From Haloarcula marina (GTDB lineage: Archaea; Halobacteriota; Halobacteria; Halobacteriales; Haloarculaceae), in the NCBI RefSeq assembly GCF_024218775.1, contig NZ_CP100404.1, positions 2,976,001 to 3,040,000 on the forward strand: DNA of 64,000 nt. The letters are read 5' to 3'. The notes beneath the pieces are model-generated. The model made no database searches, had not been told where the DNA came from, and saw only the letters and a list, made by a program, of their open reading frames with translations. A program made the translations under genes and the position numbers. How positions within the stretch are numbered: the stretch's first letter is position 1; every line of letters starts with the position of its first letter. Positions 8,719 through 17,890 of this stretch are shown here, piece after piece.

Positions 8719-9453
8719 ATGCTCTGGGACCGGGGAGGGCGCGATGAGGAAGAAGAACTGTTCACGACCGAAAACGCCGTCGACCTCTACACCGAGCGGA
8801 TACAGGACCCCAAGCTGTTTCCACAGGAAGCGAAGGCAGTAGAGCGATACTTTACCGAGACAGACGGTACAGTCTTGGATGTTGGCTGTGGTGTCGGCCG
8901 GGCCTCGCACCTGCTGGACGAGCGCGGGTACGACGTGACCGGCATCGACGTCAGCGAACCGCTCGTCGCGAAGGCTCGTTCGCTGTTCCCCGATATCGAG
9001 TTCCACGTCGAAGATATCCGTGAGACGAGCTTCGAATCGAACTCCTTCGAGTACGTCATCTTCACATACTTCGGACTCGACTATCTCGTCCCGAAATCCG
9101 AGCGAGTGACGGCGCTGCGAGAGATTTTCCGCCTCCTGAAACCGGGCGGTATCCTGACGTTCTCGTCTCACAACAGCTGGCACCCGCTCGTCCCGCTGTC
9201 TGTCCGCAACCTCGGCTTTGCCCTCAAAGACGTGACCGACCTGTATCTGCGCGAGAAGAACCGCGGACGGATCGGGTCACGGTACAAGATAGAGAACGTC
9301 CCGTTGGGCGATATCGAAATATATCTCTCGAACCCGCTACACCAGTGGTTCCAACTCAGAAAGTGTGGGTACACGCCGCTCACCATCCTCGGAGAGCGTG
9401 ATAATTTCTTGCGGTTCTTCGAGCGTGACCCGCACTACGTCGCGAAGAAGTAA
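8719..9453 (+). CDS. Class I SAM-dependent methyltransferase
   Basis: A 244-residue Rossmann-fold methyltransferase. Motif I is VLDVGCGVGRAS (52-63), the SAM-ribose acidic residue follows in TGIDVSEPL, and LLKPGGILTFSSHN is the post-motif region. The fold is close to Methyltransf_11/25-type small-molecule enzymes. The C-terminal half differs from ubiquinone/menaquinone methylases and contains a long basic insert around 165-200. Its place directly after DUF1616 and among glycosyltransferases suggests O-methylation of a sugar or a lipid-linked glycan. That is inference; the motif only proves SAM binding. It is convergent with the phosphoesterase gene downstream. Confidence 0.85.
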   Translation: MLWDRGGRDEEEELFTTENAVDLYTERIQDPKLFPQEAKAVERYFTETDGTVLDVGCGVGRASHLLDERGYDVTGIDVSEPLVAKARSLFPDIEFHVEDIRETSFESNSFEYVIFTYFGLDYLVPKSERVTALREIFRLLKPGGILTFSSHNSWHPLVPLSVRNLGFALKDVTDLYLREKNRGRIGSRYKIENVPLGDIEIYLSNPLHQWFQLRKCGYTPLTILGERDNFLRFFERDPHYVAKK

Positions 9454-9544
9454 CCTCGCATTCGGGATGCCTCGGTCTCGTCCGCATTCGGCGCTACGTC
9501 GGGTGTGGTGGTCCGACTGCACGACCGGACGAGTTCCCGGAGAG

Positions 9545-11149
9545 TCACTCCAGATATCCCAAGTCCGATAGTCGGTCCTCAACGGCGACATCGTCAGTCG
9601 CAACAGTTTCAGCCGGGGAAAAGGAAGGGTACGTGGTTCGCGCAGCTGAGTCGACGACAGAGAGCGGGCCGCCGTCCATCCGCTCGCCGACCGGAAGCCC
9701 GAAACTCGTCAGAATCGTCGGTGTGACATCGAAGAGGTGTGCCCCATCGAGATTCGTCTCCGGATCTATGTCGTCGCCTGTCGCCATGACGACCCCGTCA
9801 CGTTTGTGTTCCCACGGTTCGGTCGGATCCCCGAACGTCGCTCCCTTGTGCGTTGCCACCAAGAAATGGTCGAAGCGGTTCGGGACGGTCACGATATCCG
9901 GTGCGTCGTCGACGTAGGGGCCGTCGAACACCGCTTCGCGTCGGTAGACGGCTTCGAAGACCGGGTCCCCCTCCGGTGTCATCACTCCCTCCAACGCCTT
10001 CATCAACTCGGTGCGAATCTGCTCGTAGTTCTCCGGTGAGACGACGCCGTCCGGTTCTCGGCCTTCGAGATTGAGGCGAACGCCCATCTCCGTTCGAACC
10101 CGCATGTAAGCGGTCGACGCCGCGAAGTCGGTCTGTTCGGTTCCCGCGCGGACAAGGTCTATCGGTACCGTTTCGAGGACCCTGTCCTCCACCCCGAGGC
10201 GTCGCAGAACAGCCCCGATGCGCTGGCTCGTAATTCCGATGCGCGCAGCTTGTTCAAGCGTCTTCGCAGCTAGCGACTCCGCTGCATCGGTCCACCCAGC
10301 GTTCTCCGTTTCGTCGGCGGCGAGTGACTTCCAAGACGGCATTCCGCTTCCCGTCGTTGTAGCGACGTAGCCGTTTTCTCTGAGGTACTCGTTGACTCGA
10401 AATTCGCGACCATCTATAGAACCGAGCCCGTGGTCGCTTACTACCAGTGTCAGGTCGGGGTTACAGGCGTCGAGAATTTGACTTACCTCATGGTCGACAG
10501 CGCTGTAGACCCCGCGAATGACCGCTTCGTCACCGGGAAATTGGTGGTAGACGGTATCGGTCGCTTGGAACTGCACGAAGCCGAAGTCCGGGTCGTGTTT
10601 CTCGACAAGATAGCGGAACGCGTCGCCGCGCATTCGCGTAAGCCGTGACAGTCCCTCAGCCAAGCCCCCGTCCGACGCGTTGGCTCTGAGTGTATTGGCG
10701 TAGAGCGAGTATCCGCCGAGTTCCTCCTGGAGTTCGGTCCAGACGCCAGATGGATGGCACGCTGCCCCCTCGGGAGCGATGTATCCGGGTACGAGAACCC
10801 CATCGAACTCACGTGGTGGATGCGTGGCTGGGACGTTGAGAACGACCGAACTAAAACCGTTCATCGAGAGCAGTTCCCAGACCGCGAACTCCTTTACGTG
10901 TGAACGGTTGACCACGTCCCAGTCGTAGCCATCGAAGTGAAGAAAACTGTAGACGCCATGTTTACCGGGGTTGACACCCGTGTACATCGAGGGCCACGCA
11001 CTGGGTGTCCATGGCGGTAGTTGTGACCGGAGCGGCCCCGCGGCACCGCCACTCCGGATTTCGGCGAGGGTCGGTACGACATCCTCGTCCATCAGCGGTT
11101 CGAGTACGGACAGACAGACACCGTCGAGACCAATTACCAGAGTTTGCAT
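9545..11149 (-). CDS. Alkaline phosphatase superfamily phosphodiesterase/pyrophosphatase
   Basis: A 534-residue member of the type I phosphodiesterase/nucleotide pyrophosphatase branch of the alkaline phosphatase superfamily. The N-terminus LVIGLDGV holds the first metal-binding Asp. PPWTPSAWPSMYTGVNPGKHG carries the Thr/Ser nucleophile region. Later come VQFQATDTVYHQFP and LVVSDHGLGSID, giving the second metal site Asp-His, and a C-terminal His in TPEG...DGAHLFDV. Related halophile proteins sit in glycan loci and may cleave nucleotide sugars or phosphoester substituents. No signal peptide or membrane anchor is visible, so it is probably cytoplasmic. Transcription is probably monocistronic, since neighbours converge (left) and diverge (right). 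Confidence 0.8.
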   Translation of the reverse strand: MQTLVIGLDGVCLSVLEPLMDEDVVPTLAEIRSGGAAGPLRSQLPPWTPSAWPSMYTGVNPGKHGVYSFLHFDGYDWDVVNRSHVKEFAVWELLSMNGFSSVVLNVPATHPPREFDGVLVPGYIAPEGAACHPSGVWTELQEELGGYSLYANTLRANASDGGLAEGLSRLTRMRGDAFRYLVEKHDPDFGFVQFQATDTVYHQFPGDEAVIRGVYSAVDHEVSQILDACNPDLTLVVSDHGLGSIDGREFRVNEYLRENGYVATTTGSGMPSWKSLAADETENAGWTDAAESLAAKTLEQAARIGITSQRIGAVLRRLGVEDRVLETVPIDLVRAGTEQTDFAASTAYMRVRTEMGVRLNLEGREPDGVVSPENYEQIRTELMKALEGVMTPEGDPVFEAVYRREAVFDGPYVDDAPDIVTVPNRFDHFLVATHKGATFGDPTEPWEHKRDGVVMATGDDIDPETNLDGAHLFDVTPTILTSFGLPVGERMDGGPLSVVDSAARTTYPSFSPAETVATDDVAVEDRLSDLGYLE

Positions 11150-11591
11150 GATAGCCGTTCACCACGGATGCGTCGGAGCAAACAATGAGTTCGTAGATTT
11201 TCTCCTCCGGACGCGCTAAACTTTCAGAGATTCGTCTACCGGTTAGTTATAGAGATGATATCCCGCTTGGTGCCAGCGTCTGTGACAACTCAAATTCAGA
11301 CGGTACTGACGGAACGCTGTGTCCGGGTAGAGGATTATCGAGATTACCGAGTTCAAGCAAGTGATTATTGTACCCGTCCCGCATCGGGTACGTTGTTCAG
11401 ATATCGGGTGAAATATTCAACGTTTGGAGAATTTCGAGTAAGGACAGTGAATCTGTGCTATCGGGGCCGAACGCGTCGTAAACTCGCAAGTATTCTTGTC
11501 TTATATCCGATATAGAGTTGTCTAATCACCACCCTGAGACCTTCTAAGCCACGATTTATACAAAAAGGTATTTATAACTAAATAGATTCCA
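11150..11591. promoter_or_regulatory. Divergent promoter region before UDP-sugar dehydrogenase
   Basis: About 440 bases between divergent genes. Two TATA-like runs (TTTATA at 11555-11560 and TTTATAA at 11571-11577) precede the dehydrogenase. With initiation about 25 bases downstream they predict starts near 11583 or 11600, fitting translation from ATG 11610 rather than ATG 11592. An open frame at 11255-11515 looks spurious. No RNA gene or repeat was recognised. Confidence 0.45.
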
Positions 11592-11609
11592 ATGGCCCCT
11601 TTTCGCGTC

Positions 11610-12950
11610 ATGACTTCTGTGAGCATCGTCGGGATGGGATACGTCGGGCTACCTCTCGGACTCTCACTCGATGCCGAAGGATACGACGTTGTTGGCTACG
11701 ACACGGACGAACAGAAAGTCGAAGCCTTCAATCGAGGAGACGACCCAACCACCGAAGTGGGTTCGGAAGCCGTCCGCCGGAGCAATATCACGTTTACCGC
11801 CGATCAGAGGACGATTGCATCCAGCGATTACTACATCATCACAGTGCCGACTCCCATCGACGAGACGGGACGACCGGATTTGTCTTTCGTCGAGGCCGCC
11901 GGTGAGACCGTCGGCAATCATCTCACCGAGGGTTCGACAGTCGTCCTTGAGTCGACGGTCTTCCCGGGTGCAACGCGTGAAGTCCTCCTTCCGGCACTGG
12001 AACGAGAATCCGGACGGGTCGCCGGGGAAGGCTTCTTCGTCGGCTATTCGCCGGAGCGGATCGTTCCCGGAAACTCCGCCAAAGACATCGAAGATATCGT
12101 CAAAATCGTCAGCGGCCACGACGAGACGGCCCTCAATCGGCTCCGTTCGCTCTACGACGATATCGTCGACGCAGGTATCCACACGACGCGAACGATGGAA
12201 ATCGCTGAAGCCGCCAAATGCCTGGAGAACACCCAACGTGACGTGAACATCGCGCTGATGAACGAGTTCGCACTCGGCTGTCAGCAGGTGGATATCCCGA
12301 TAGACGCGCGTGAGGTAATCGACGCCGCATCGACGAAGTGGAACTTCCACGAGTACCACCCGGGGAGCGTGGGTGGCCACTGCATTCCCGTCGACCCGAA
12401 ATACTTAATTTGGAAGTTCGAGCAACACGGATTCGAATTTTCTGTCATGCGGGCCGCGCGGGAGGTCAATAGCGACTTTGCGGCCCACATTGCCAGGATT
12501 ACAACCAACGGACTTACGGAGCGAATGCAAATACTGGACGCAGAGCCAGAAGCCGTGAACGCCGACGGGGGACAGTTGTCAGAATCGAAGAACAGCAGCC
12601 CTCGAATACTCGTTCTCGGGTTGGCCTACAAGCCGAACACGACCGATATCCGCTCACCCGTACTCAAAGACGCAATCGACCGGTTACAGGACATCGGCGA
12701 GGTGGTCGGAATCGACCCACACGCACCGAACGAAGAGATTCGGTCCAATTTCGACATCACCGTCCAAGACGAACTGTCAGTCGAGGATTTCGATGCGCTA
12801 CTTGTAACTACGCCACATGACCAGTTCAAATCGTTGGACCTCGGGGCCTTGAGCGGTGAGATGAACGAGCTACCGCTGATGGTCGACGTGACGGGGACCT
12901 ACGATTACGAGGAAGCGATTGAGCAGGGCTTTCTCTACCGAGGACTGTAA
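11610..12950 (+). CDS. UDP-N-acetylhexosamine 6-dehydrogenase (WbpA/TviB-like)
   Basis: A 446-residue nucleotide-sugar dehydrogenase that oxidises a UDP-N-acetylhexosamine at C6 to the uronate with two NAD+. The N-terminal NAD fold is SIVGMGYVGLPLG, followed by VVLESTVFPGAT, then AAKCLENTQRDVNIALMNE, and the catalytic Cys lies in GSVGGHCIPVDPKYL. A C-terminal Rossmann domain has LGLAYKPNTTDIRSP. The NTQRDVN and VDPKYL forms resemble the WbpA/TviB branch (UDP-GlcNAc/GalNAc) more than UDP-glucose dehydrogenase. I prefer ATG 11610 (MTSVSIVG) over 11592 because the NAD motif then starts at once, as is usual. The GT2 gene follows after 2 bases. Confidence 0.85.
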   Translation: MTSVSIVGMGYVGLPLGLSLDAEGYDVVGYDTDEQKVEAFNRGDDPTTEVGSEAVRRSNITFTADQRTIASSDYYIITVPTPIDETGRPDLSFVEAAGETVGNHLTEGSTVVLESTVFPGATREVLLPALERESGRVAGEGFFVGYSPERIVPGNSAKDIEDIVKIVSGHDETALNRLRSLYDDIVDAGIHTTRTMEIAEAAKCLENTQRDVNIALMNEFALGCQQVDIPIDAREVIDAASTKWNFHEYHPGSVGGHCIPVDPKYLIWKFEQHGFEFSVMRAAREVNSDFAAHIARITTNGLTERMQILDAEPEAVNADGGQLSESKNSSPRILVLGLAYKPNTTDIRSPVLKDAIDRLQDIGEVVGIDPHAPNEEIRSNFDITVQDELSVEDFDALLVTTPHDQFKSLDLGALSGEMNELPLMVDVTGTYDYEEAIEQGFLYRGL

Positions 12951-12952
12951 CC

Positions 12953-14155
12953 ATGTACGCAAGCAGCACCGTCGGCGTGGTTATCCCAGCATACAACGAA
13001 GCACAGTTCATCGGCAGCGTCATTCAAGATATCCCCGAGTACGTCGACCGGATATACGTCGTCGACGACGCTTCGACTGACGGCACGTGGGGGCAAATAC
13101 TCGCAGCGGCGACAACCGACGCCAGCGAGTCGGTATCACGGGAGAAACAGGCCGACGGCGGAATGGACCGGCGGGCGCCGAGTGAGGGACCCAAACCGCG
13201 CCAACCCAGCGAGATAGCCGAACAGAACGAGACCGACCGAGCGGCTGCGTTGAAACGGGACTGGAATCTCGAATCGATGGCTGAAACGAACGATAGCGTT
13301 CACACCGCACTCACCGACCGGACAGACCGAGTGGTTCGACACGGCCGCGTCGTCGCGATACAACATGGCACGAATCAGGGGGCAGGCGGCGCAATTAAGA
13401 CCGGGTATCTCGCGGCCCTCGTCGACGCCGTGGATGCCGTCGCGACCATCGACGGTGACGGTCAGATGGACCCGCAGATGCTCTCGCTCCTCTTGGATCA
13501 GATAGTCGACGAGAAGGCGGGGTACGCGAAGGGAAACAGGCTATTGTATCGAGAGTACCGGAGCGAGATGCCGACCTTCAGGCTCGTCGGCAACTCCATC
13601 CTGACGTTCCTGACGAAGATCGCGAGCGGGTACTGGCGAGTCATGGACCCGCAGAACGGCTACACCGTGATTTCTCGGCAGGCACTCAAAGCAGTGGGCG
13701 TCGAGGACCTCTACGAGGGATACGGCTACTGTAACGAGTTGCTCATCAAACTCAACGTGACTGAAACACGCATCGCCGACGTACCGACCGCTGTAAACTA
13801 CTCCGACGAAGAGAGCCACATCCGATACTCGTCGTACATTCCGAAGGTGTCACTGTTGTTGCTGACTGGCTTTCTGTGGCGCTTGAAGACCAAGTACTTC
13901 ATCGTGGACTGCCACCCGCTGGTGTTCTTCTACGTGTTCGGTGCGGGAATCACGGGCTTTGGCACGTTCGGGGGGCTGTACACCCTGTGGAGCTTCTTCA
14001 CCGCGAACGCGAGCGTCCTCTTCGAAGGCCTGCTCTCAACGCTGCTGGTCGTGACCGGGTTGCTGTTCCTCCTGTTCGCGATGGTGTTCGACAGGCAGGC
14101 CAACGACTCCCTCGTGCGCCCCCAGCAGTTCGACGCAGTCAACTCGACTGACTGA
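12953..14155 (+). CDS. GT2 glycosyltransferase with long acidic insertion and C-terminal membrane anchor
   Basis: A 400-residue dolichyl-phosphate-mannose-synthase-like GT2 enzyme, likely to load a sugar onto a polyprenyl phosphate at the inner face of the membrane. Family motifs are VVIPAYNEAQFIG (9-21), VVDDASTDGTW (36-46), NQGAGGAIKTGY (about 140), and the metal-binding IDGDGQMDP (about 165). Two hydrophobic helices sit at about 325-350 and 358-380. Between the DDASTDGT motif and NQG lies an extra hydrophilic stretch of roughly 80 residues (about 50-130) rich in E, D, R and S, absent from ordinary family members. It is co-transcribed with the dehydrogenase 2 bases upstream. Confidence 0.85.
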   Translation: MYASSTVGVVIPAYNEAQFIGSVIQDIPEYVDRIYVVDDASTDGTWGQILAAATTDASESVSREKQADGGMDRRAPSEGPKPRQPSEIAEQNETDRAAALKRDWNLESMAETNDSVHTALTDRTDRVVRHGRVVAIQHGTNQGAGGAIKTGYLAALVDAVDAVATIDGDGQMDPQMLSLLLDQIVDEKAGYAKGNRLLYREYRSEMPTFRLVGNSILTFLTKIASGYWRVMDPQNGYTVISRQALKAVGVEDLYEGYGYCNELLIKLNVTETRIADVPTAVNYSDEESHIRYSSYIPKVSLLLLTGFLWRLKTKYFIVDCHPLVFFYVFGAGITGFGTFGGLYTLWSFFTANASVLFEGLLSTLLVVTGLLFLLFAMVFDRQANDSLVRPQQFDAVNSTD

Positions 14156-14239
14156 CCGCTACCATAGGGCCGACGAACCGATGCGGTCCGAATCGAGAAG
14201 CGGGAGCGCGTCGGTCCGCGCAGCGGCAGTCGACCCCAA

Positions 14240-14275
14240 TCCCGATACATTTATTCAGCGATAGCGTCGGCACTT
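14240..14275 (+). promoter_or_regulatory. TATA-type promoter for liv operon
   Basis: A CATTTATT run at about 14247-14254 sits some 35 bases before the ATG at 14289, which gives a predicted start near 14275 and a short leader. This is the only A+T-rich patch in the preceding 130 bases. Confidence 0.4.
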
Positions 14276-14288
14276 AGATAGCTCTCGT

Positions 14289-16274
14289 ATGGTCTCGGCG
14301 CTGCAACTCCTCGAAATTCTCCTCAACGGGTTGACTATCGGGATGGTCTACGTCCTCGTCGCCGCGGGCCTCTCTATCGTCTTCGGCGTGATGGACGTGT
14401 TGAACCTCTCGCACGGGGAACTGCTCGCGCTCGGGGCGTACTTCGCGTTCTCGATGGTCGTCGGCTTCGGCGAGGGCGGGTTCTGGCTGGCGCTCGTCGT
14501 CGTTCCGTTGCTGGTCGGCGGTATCGGAGCACTCCTCGAACGCGGCCTCATCAACCGCGTCTACGGCCGCGGCCAACTCGCACAGATTCTGCTCACGTTC
14601 GGTCTCCTGCTCATCATCTACGACGTGAAGCAGTTGGCCTGGGGCACGGACGCGAAACTCATCTCCCCGCCGTCGGTGCTGAATCAGGCCGTCGACCTCT
14701 TGGGCTTCTCCTACTCGCGGTACAACTACTTCATGATTCTCGCGGGAGCGGCGCTCACCCTCGTCACGTGGGCGTTGCTCCAGCACACCCGATTCGGCCT
14801 CGTGGTTCGAGCGGGGTCCGAAGACCGCGAGATGGTCCGGAACCTCGGCATCGATATCGACCGCTACTACACGCTCGTCTTCGGGTTCGGCGCGGCACTG
14901 GCCGCGTTCGGCGGCGTCGTCCTCGGCGGCTACCAGAACGTGAATCCCGAGATGGGCAACGCCGTCATCATCCCGGCGTTCGTCATCGTCGTGTTGGGCG
15001 GCCTCGGGAGTTTCCGCGGGGCCGTCGTCGGCGGCCTCGTCGTCGGCGTCATCCAGAGCGTCGTCAGCACCTTCCTGCCGGAGTTACAGGGGATGCTCAT
15101 CTTCGCGCTCATGATTTCCGTGTTGCTCGTCCGCCCGGAGGGACTGTTCGGCGGCGGCGGCGACAGCGTCGACGCGGGCGACTCCGAGCCGAGCGACTTC
15201 GTCAGTGGCCTGGGTGGGGGCGTCCTCAGCGACCGCCTCCACACCCGGTTGGGAGTCGCCGTCGTCGCCCTCCTCGCGTTCGTCCCGGTGTTCGAGGGCG
15301 TCCTCTACTCCGGGTTCGTCGTCTCGCTCTTGACGACGGCGCTCATCTGGGCGCTGTTCGCGCTGAGCCTCGACGTGGTCCTCGGCTACTCGGGCCTCAT
15401 CTCGCTGGGGCACGCGCTGTTCTACGGCCTCGGCGCGTACACCGTCGTCCTCGTATTGCTCCACGTGACGCCGTCGGCGTTCGTCGCGCTGGCGCTCGCG
15501 ATGGCCGTCTCCGCGCTGGCCGCCGCCGTCGTCGGCCGCCTCTCGATTCGCGTCTCCGGCGTCTACTTCGTGATGATGACGCTCGCCTTCGCCGAAATCG
15601 TCCGCGAGGCCGCCGTCAAAGTCGACTTCACCGGGGGGAGTAACGGCCTGTTCGGCGCGCCTGAACCGTTCTACGGCGTCGGTCCGGTCGGCTTTCGCTT
15701 CAGCGAAGTCCTCGTCGGCATCGAACCGTTCGCGTTCACCGGTGACTCGCTGTTCTACTACTTCGTGCTCGCGACGGCCGTCTGTGCGTACCTGTTCGTC
15801 CGCCGCCTGATGCGCTCGCCCTTCGGGACCGTCCTGCAGGCGGTTCGGGAGAGCGAACTCCGCGCGCGCTTCGTCGGCTACGACGTACAGGCGTTCAAGC
15901 GCCGCGCGTTCACCGTCAGCGGGACGCTCGCCGGAGTCGCGGGCGCGCTGTTCGCGCTCAACAGCGGGTTCGCCAGCCCCTCGCTGTTGAACTGGATAAA
16001 CAGCGGCGACGTGGTCGTGATGACCGTCCTCGGCGGGTCCGGCACGCTCTACGGCCCGATGCTCGGCGCGGCCGTGTTCACCGTCTTCGAGGAACGTCTC
16101 TCGTCGATTATCCCGTGGTGGCGACTCCTGCTCGGGACCATGTTCGTCCTCGTCGTCCTCTTCCTGCCGAAGGGACTGGTATCGCTGCCGATGCGTCTCC
16201 ACGGGTTGGTCGGCGGCCGCGAGGACGACGCCGTCGGCGACACCCGGCCTCGGGAGGTCGAAACCGATGACTGA
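14289..16274 (+). CDS. livHM: Fused LivH-LivM type ABC permease
   Basis: A 661-residue polytopic membrane protein in which both permeases of a branched-chain amino acid/amide (HAAT) ABC importer are joined. Residues 1 to about 285 match LivH: NGLTIGMVYVLVAAGLSIVFGVMDVLNLSHGE, with FVIVVLGGLGSFRGAVVGG near 235. A hydrophilic linker (about 286-320, DSVDAGDSEPSD) follows. Residues about 325-640 match LivM: YSGLISLGHALFYGLGAYT, TGGSNGLFG and DVVVMTVLGGSGTLYGP. Normally these are separate genes of about 290 and 320-400 residues. The gene overlaps the livG start by 8 bases. Substrate could be amino acids, urea or short amides; sequence alone does not decide. Confidence 0.9.
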   Translation: MVSALQLLEILLNGLTIGMVYVLVAAGLSIVFGVMDVLNLSHGELLALGAYFAFSMVVGFGEGGFWLALVVVPLLVGGIGALLERGLINRVYGRGQLAQILLTFGLLLIIYDVKQLAWGTDAKLISPPSVLNQAVDLLGFSYSRYNYFMILAGAALTLVTWALLQHTRFGLVVRAGSEDREMVRNLGIDIDRYYTLVFGFGAALAAFGGVVLGGYQNVNPEMGNAVIIPAFVIVVLGGLGSFRGAVVGGLVVGVIQSVVSTFLPELQGMLIFALMISVLLVRPEGLFGGGGDSVDAGDSEPSDFVSGLGGGVLSDRLHTRLGVAVVALLAFVPVFEGVLYSGFVVSLLTTALIWALFALSLDVVLGYSGLISLGHALFYGLGAYTVVLVLLHVTPSAFVALALAMAVSALAAAVVGRLSIRVSGVYFVMMTLAFAEIVREAAVKVDFTGGSNGLFGAPEPFYGVGPVGFRFSEVLVGIEPFAFTGDSLFYYFVLATAVCAYLFVRRLMRSPFGTVLQAVRESELRARFVGYDVQAFKRRAFTVSGTLAGVAGALFALNSGFASPSLLNWINSGDVVVMTVLGGSGTLYGPMLGAAVFTVFEERLSSIIPWWRLLLGTMFVLVVLFLPKGLVSLPMRLHGLVGGREDDAVGDTRPREVETDD

Positions 16275-17055
16275 ACCCGGCTACCGAGAGACGGGCGACA
16301 TCGCCCTCCGCACCGAAGGCCTCACCAAAGCGTTCGGCGAGTTCCGGGCCGTCGACGGCGTCGACCTGTCTATCGAGCGCGGCGAGTTCCGGAGCGTCAT
16401 CGGCCCGAACGGGGCCGGTAAGACGACCCTATTCAACCTCATCAGCGGGGCACTGACGCCGAGTTCGGGGACGATTTCGCTCCTCGGGACGGACATCACC
16501 GCCCAGTCGCCCGCCGAACGCGTCGAGAGCGGACTGGCGCGGTCGTTCCAGTTGACGACGGTGTTCGACGGCCTCTCGGTGCGAGAGAACGTCCGCCTCG
16601 CCGCCCAAGCCGCCGAGTTCGGCGACCTCTCGACGGCACAGCAACTGTTCGTCGGGACGGAGTCGCTGGCGGCGGTCGACCAGCGGACCGACTCGGTCCT
16701 CGACAGCGTCGGCCTCGCCGACCTCGCCGACGCCCAAGCGAGCACGCTCGCCTACGGCGACCGCCGCCGCCTCGAACTCGGGCTGGTGCTGGCGACCGAC
16801 CCCGAAGTCGTGTTGCTCGACGAACCGACCGCGGGGATGAGCGGCGAGGAGACGGCCGCGACCATCGACCTCGTCGAAGACGTACTCGCCGAGAAGACGC
16901 TCGTGCTGGTCGAACACGACGTGGACCTCGTGATGCGCATCTCCGACCGCATCACCGTTCTCAACGGCGGGCAGTCGATTGCGACCGGAACGCCAGGCGA
17001 AATCGCCGACAACGACGAGGTTCAGCGGGCCTATCTCGGAGGATACGACGCATGA
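16267..17055 (+). CDS. livG: LivG-type ABC transporter ATPase
   Basis: A 262-residue ATPase energising the fused permease. Walker A is GPNGAGKTT (46-54), then the Q-loop region ARSFQLTTVF, a degenerate signature AYGDRRRLELG, Walker B VVLLDEPTAGM and the switch His in VLVEHDVDLVM. The altered signature (no LSGG) is normal for LivG/BraF proteins. It starts inside the permease gene (8-base overlap), and its last codons overlap livF by 4 bases, so the three are translated as one coupled unit. Length is normal. Confidence 0.92.
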   Translation: MTEPGYRETGDIALRTEGLTKAFGEFRAVDGVDLSIERGEFRSVIGPNGAGKTTLFNLISGALTPSSGTISLLGTDITAQSPAERVESGLARSFQLTTVFDGLSVRENVRLAAQAAEFGDLSTAQQLFVGTESLAAVDQRTDSVLDSVGLADLADAQASTLAYGDRRRLELGLVLATDPEVVLLDEPTAGMSGEETAATIDLVEDVLAEKTLVLVEHDVDLVMRISDRITVLNGGQSIATGTPGEIADNDEVQRAYLGGYDA

Positions 17056-17804
17056 CGAATACGTCCGACGGACGACCGGCGACGCACCGCCTCGACGACC
17101 CCCTGCTGCGCGTCGAGGGCGTGAGCGCCGGGTACGACGCGACGACGGTCCTCCAGAACGTCGGCTTCGACGTGGGCCGTGGCGAAGTCGTCGGCATCGT
17201 CGGCCGCAACGGCGTCGGAAAGACGACCACGCTGCGGACCATTATGGGCAACCTCGCGCCCCGGAGCGGGTCGATAACCTACGACGGCGTCGACATCGCC
17301 GGAATGGGGCCGGAAGCAACGGTCGCCGAAGGCATCGCGCTCGTGCCCGAGGAACGGCGCGTCTTCGACTCGCTGAGCGTTCGCGAGAACCTCGAACTCG
17401 CGGAGTTGGGCGGGTCCGGCGGCGGGCGGAGTATCGAGGACGTACTGGCGACCTTCGAGAACCTCGCCGAGCGCGAACACGCCCCCGGGAGCGCGCTCAG
17501 CGGCGGCGAACAGCAGATGCTCGCCATCGCCCGCGCGCTGGTCAGCGGCGCGGACTGCCTCTTGCTGGACGAACCGACCGAGGGCCTCGCCCCGCTCATC
17601 GTGGAGCGAGTCATCGACGTGGTCCGTGAACTGCGAGCCGACGGCCTCACCGTCTTGCTGGTCGAACAGAACGTCCACGTCGCCCTCGACGTGTGTGATT
17701 ACGTCTACGTCGTCGCGAACGGGCAGGTCGTCCACGGCAGTCCGGCAGACGAATTGCGGGCCGACGGCGAGGTGCTGGACCGGCATCTCGGCGTGGGTCA
17801 GTAG
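17052..17804 (+). CDS. livF: LivF-type ABC transporter ATPase
   Basis: A 250-residue partner ATPase. Walker A is GRNGVGKTT, the LivF-typical PEERRVFDSLSVRENL follows, then the signature LSGGEQQMLAIARAL, Walker B LLLDEPTEGLAP and the switch His region replaced by LLVEQNVHVAL, as is usual for LivF. The ATG overlaps the livG stop (ATGA). A hydrophilic N-terminal tail of about 20 residues precedes the domain. The C-terminal HGSPADELRADGEVLDRHLGVG is the usual LivF ending. Confidence 0.92.
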   Translation: MTNTSDGRPATHRLDDPLLRVEGVSAGYDATTVLQNVGFDVGRGEVVGIVGRNGVGKTTTLRTIMGNLAPRSGSITYDGVDIAGMGPEATVAEGIALVPEERRVFDSLSVRENLELAELGGSGGGRSIEDVLATFENLAEREHAPGSALSGGEQQMLAIARALVSGADCLLLDEPTEGLAPLIVERVIDVVRELRADGLTVLLVEQNVHVALDVCDYVYVVANGQVVHGSPADELRADGEVLDRHLGVGQ

Positions 17805-17890
17805 CCCGTCGAGCAGGCGCACGCGGAGAACGCGACGGCGTACCCGAGCCACATCAAAGAGTAAAGTGCCCGTGTCTCGGAGACAGTGGT

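Noticed and set aside
15084-16202. Long minus-strand open frame (372 codons) opposite the fused permease
   Set aside because: Very Arg/Glu/Asp-rich antisense frame. The permease on the other strand has all expected helices and signatures.
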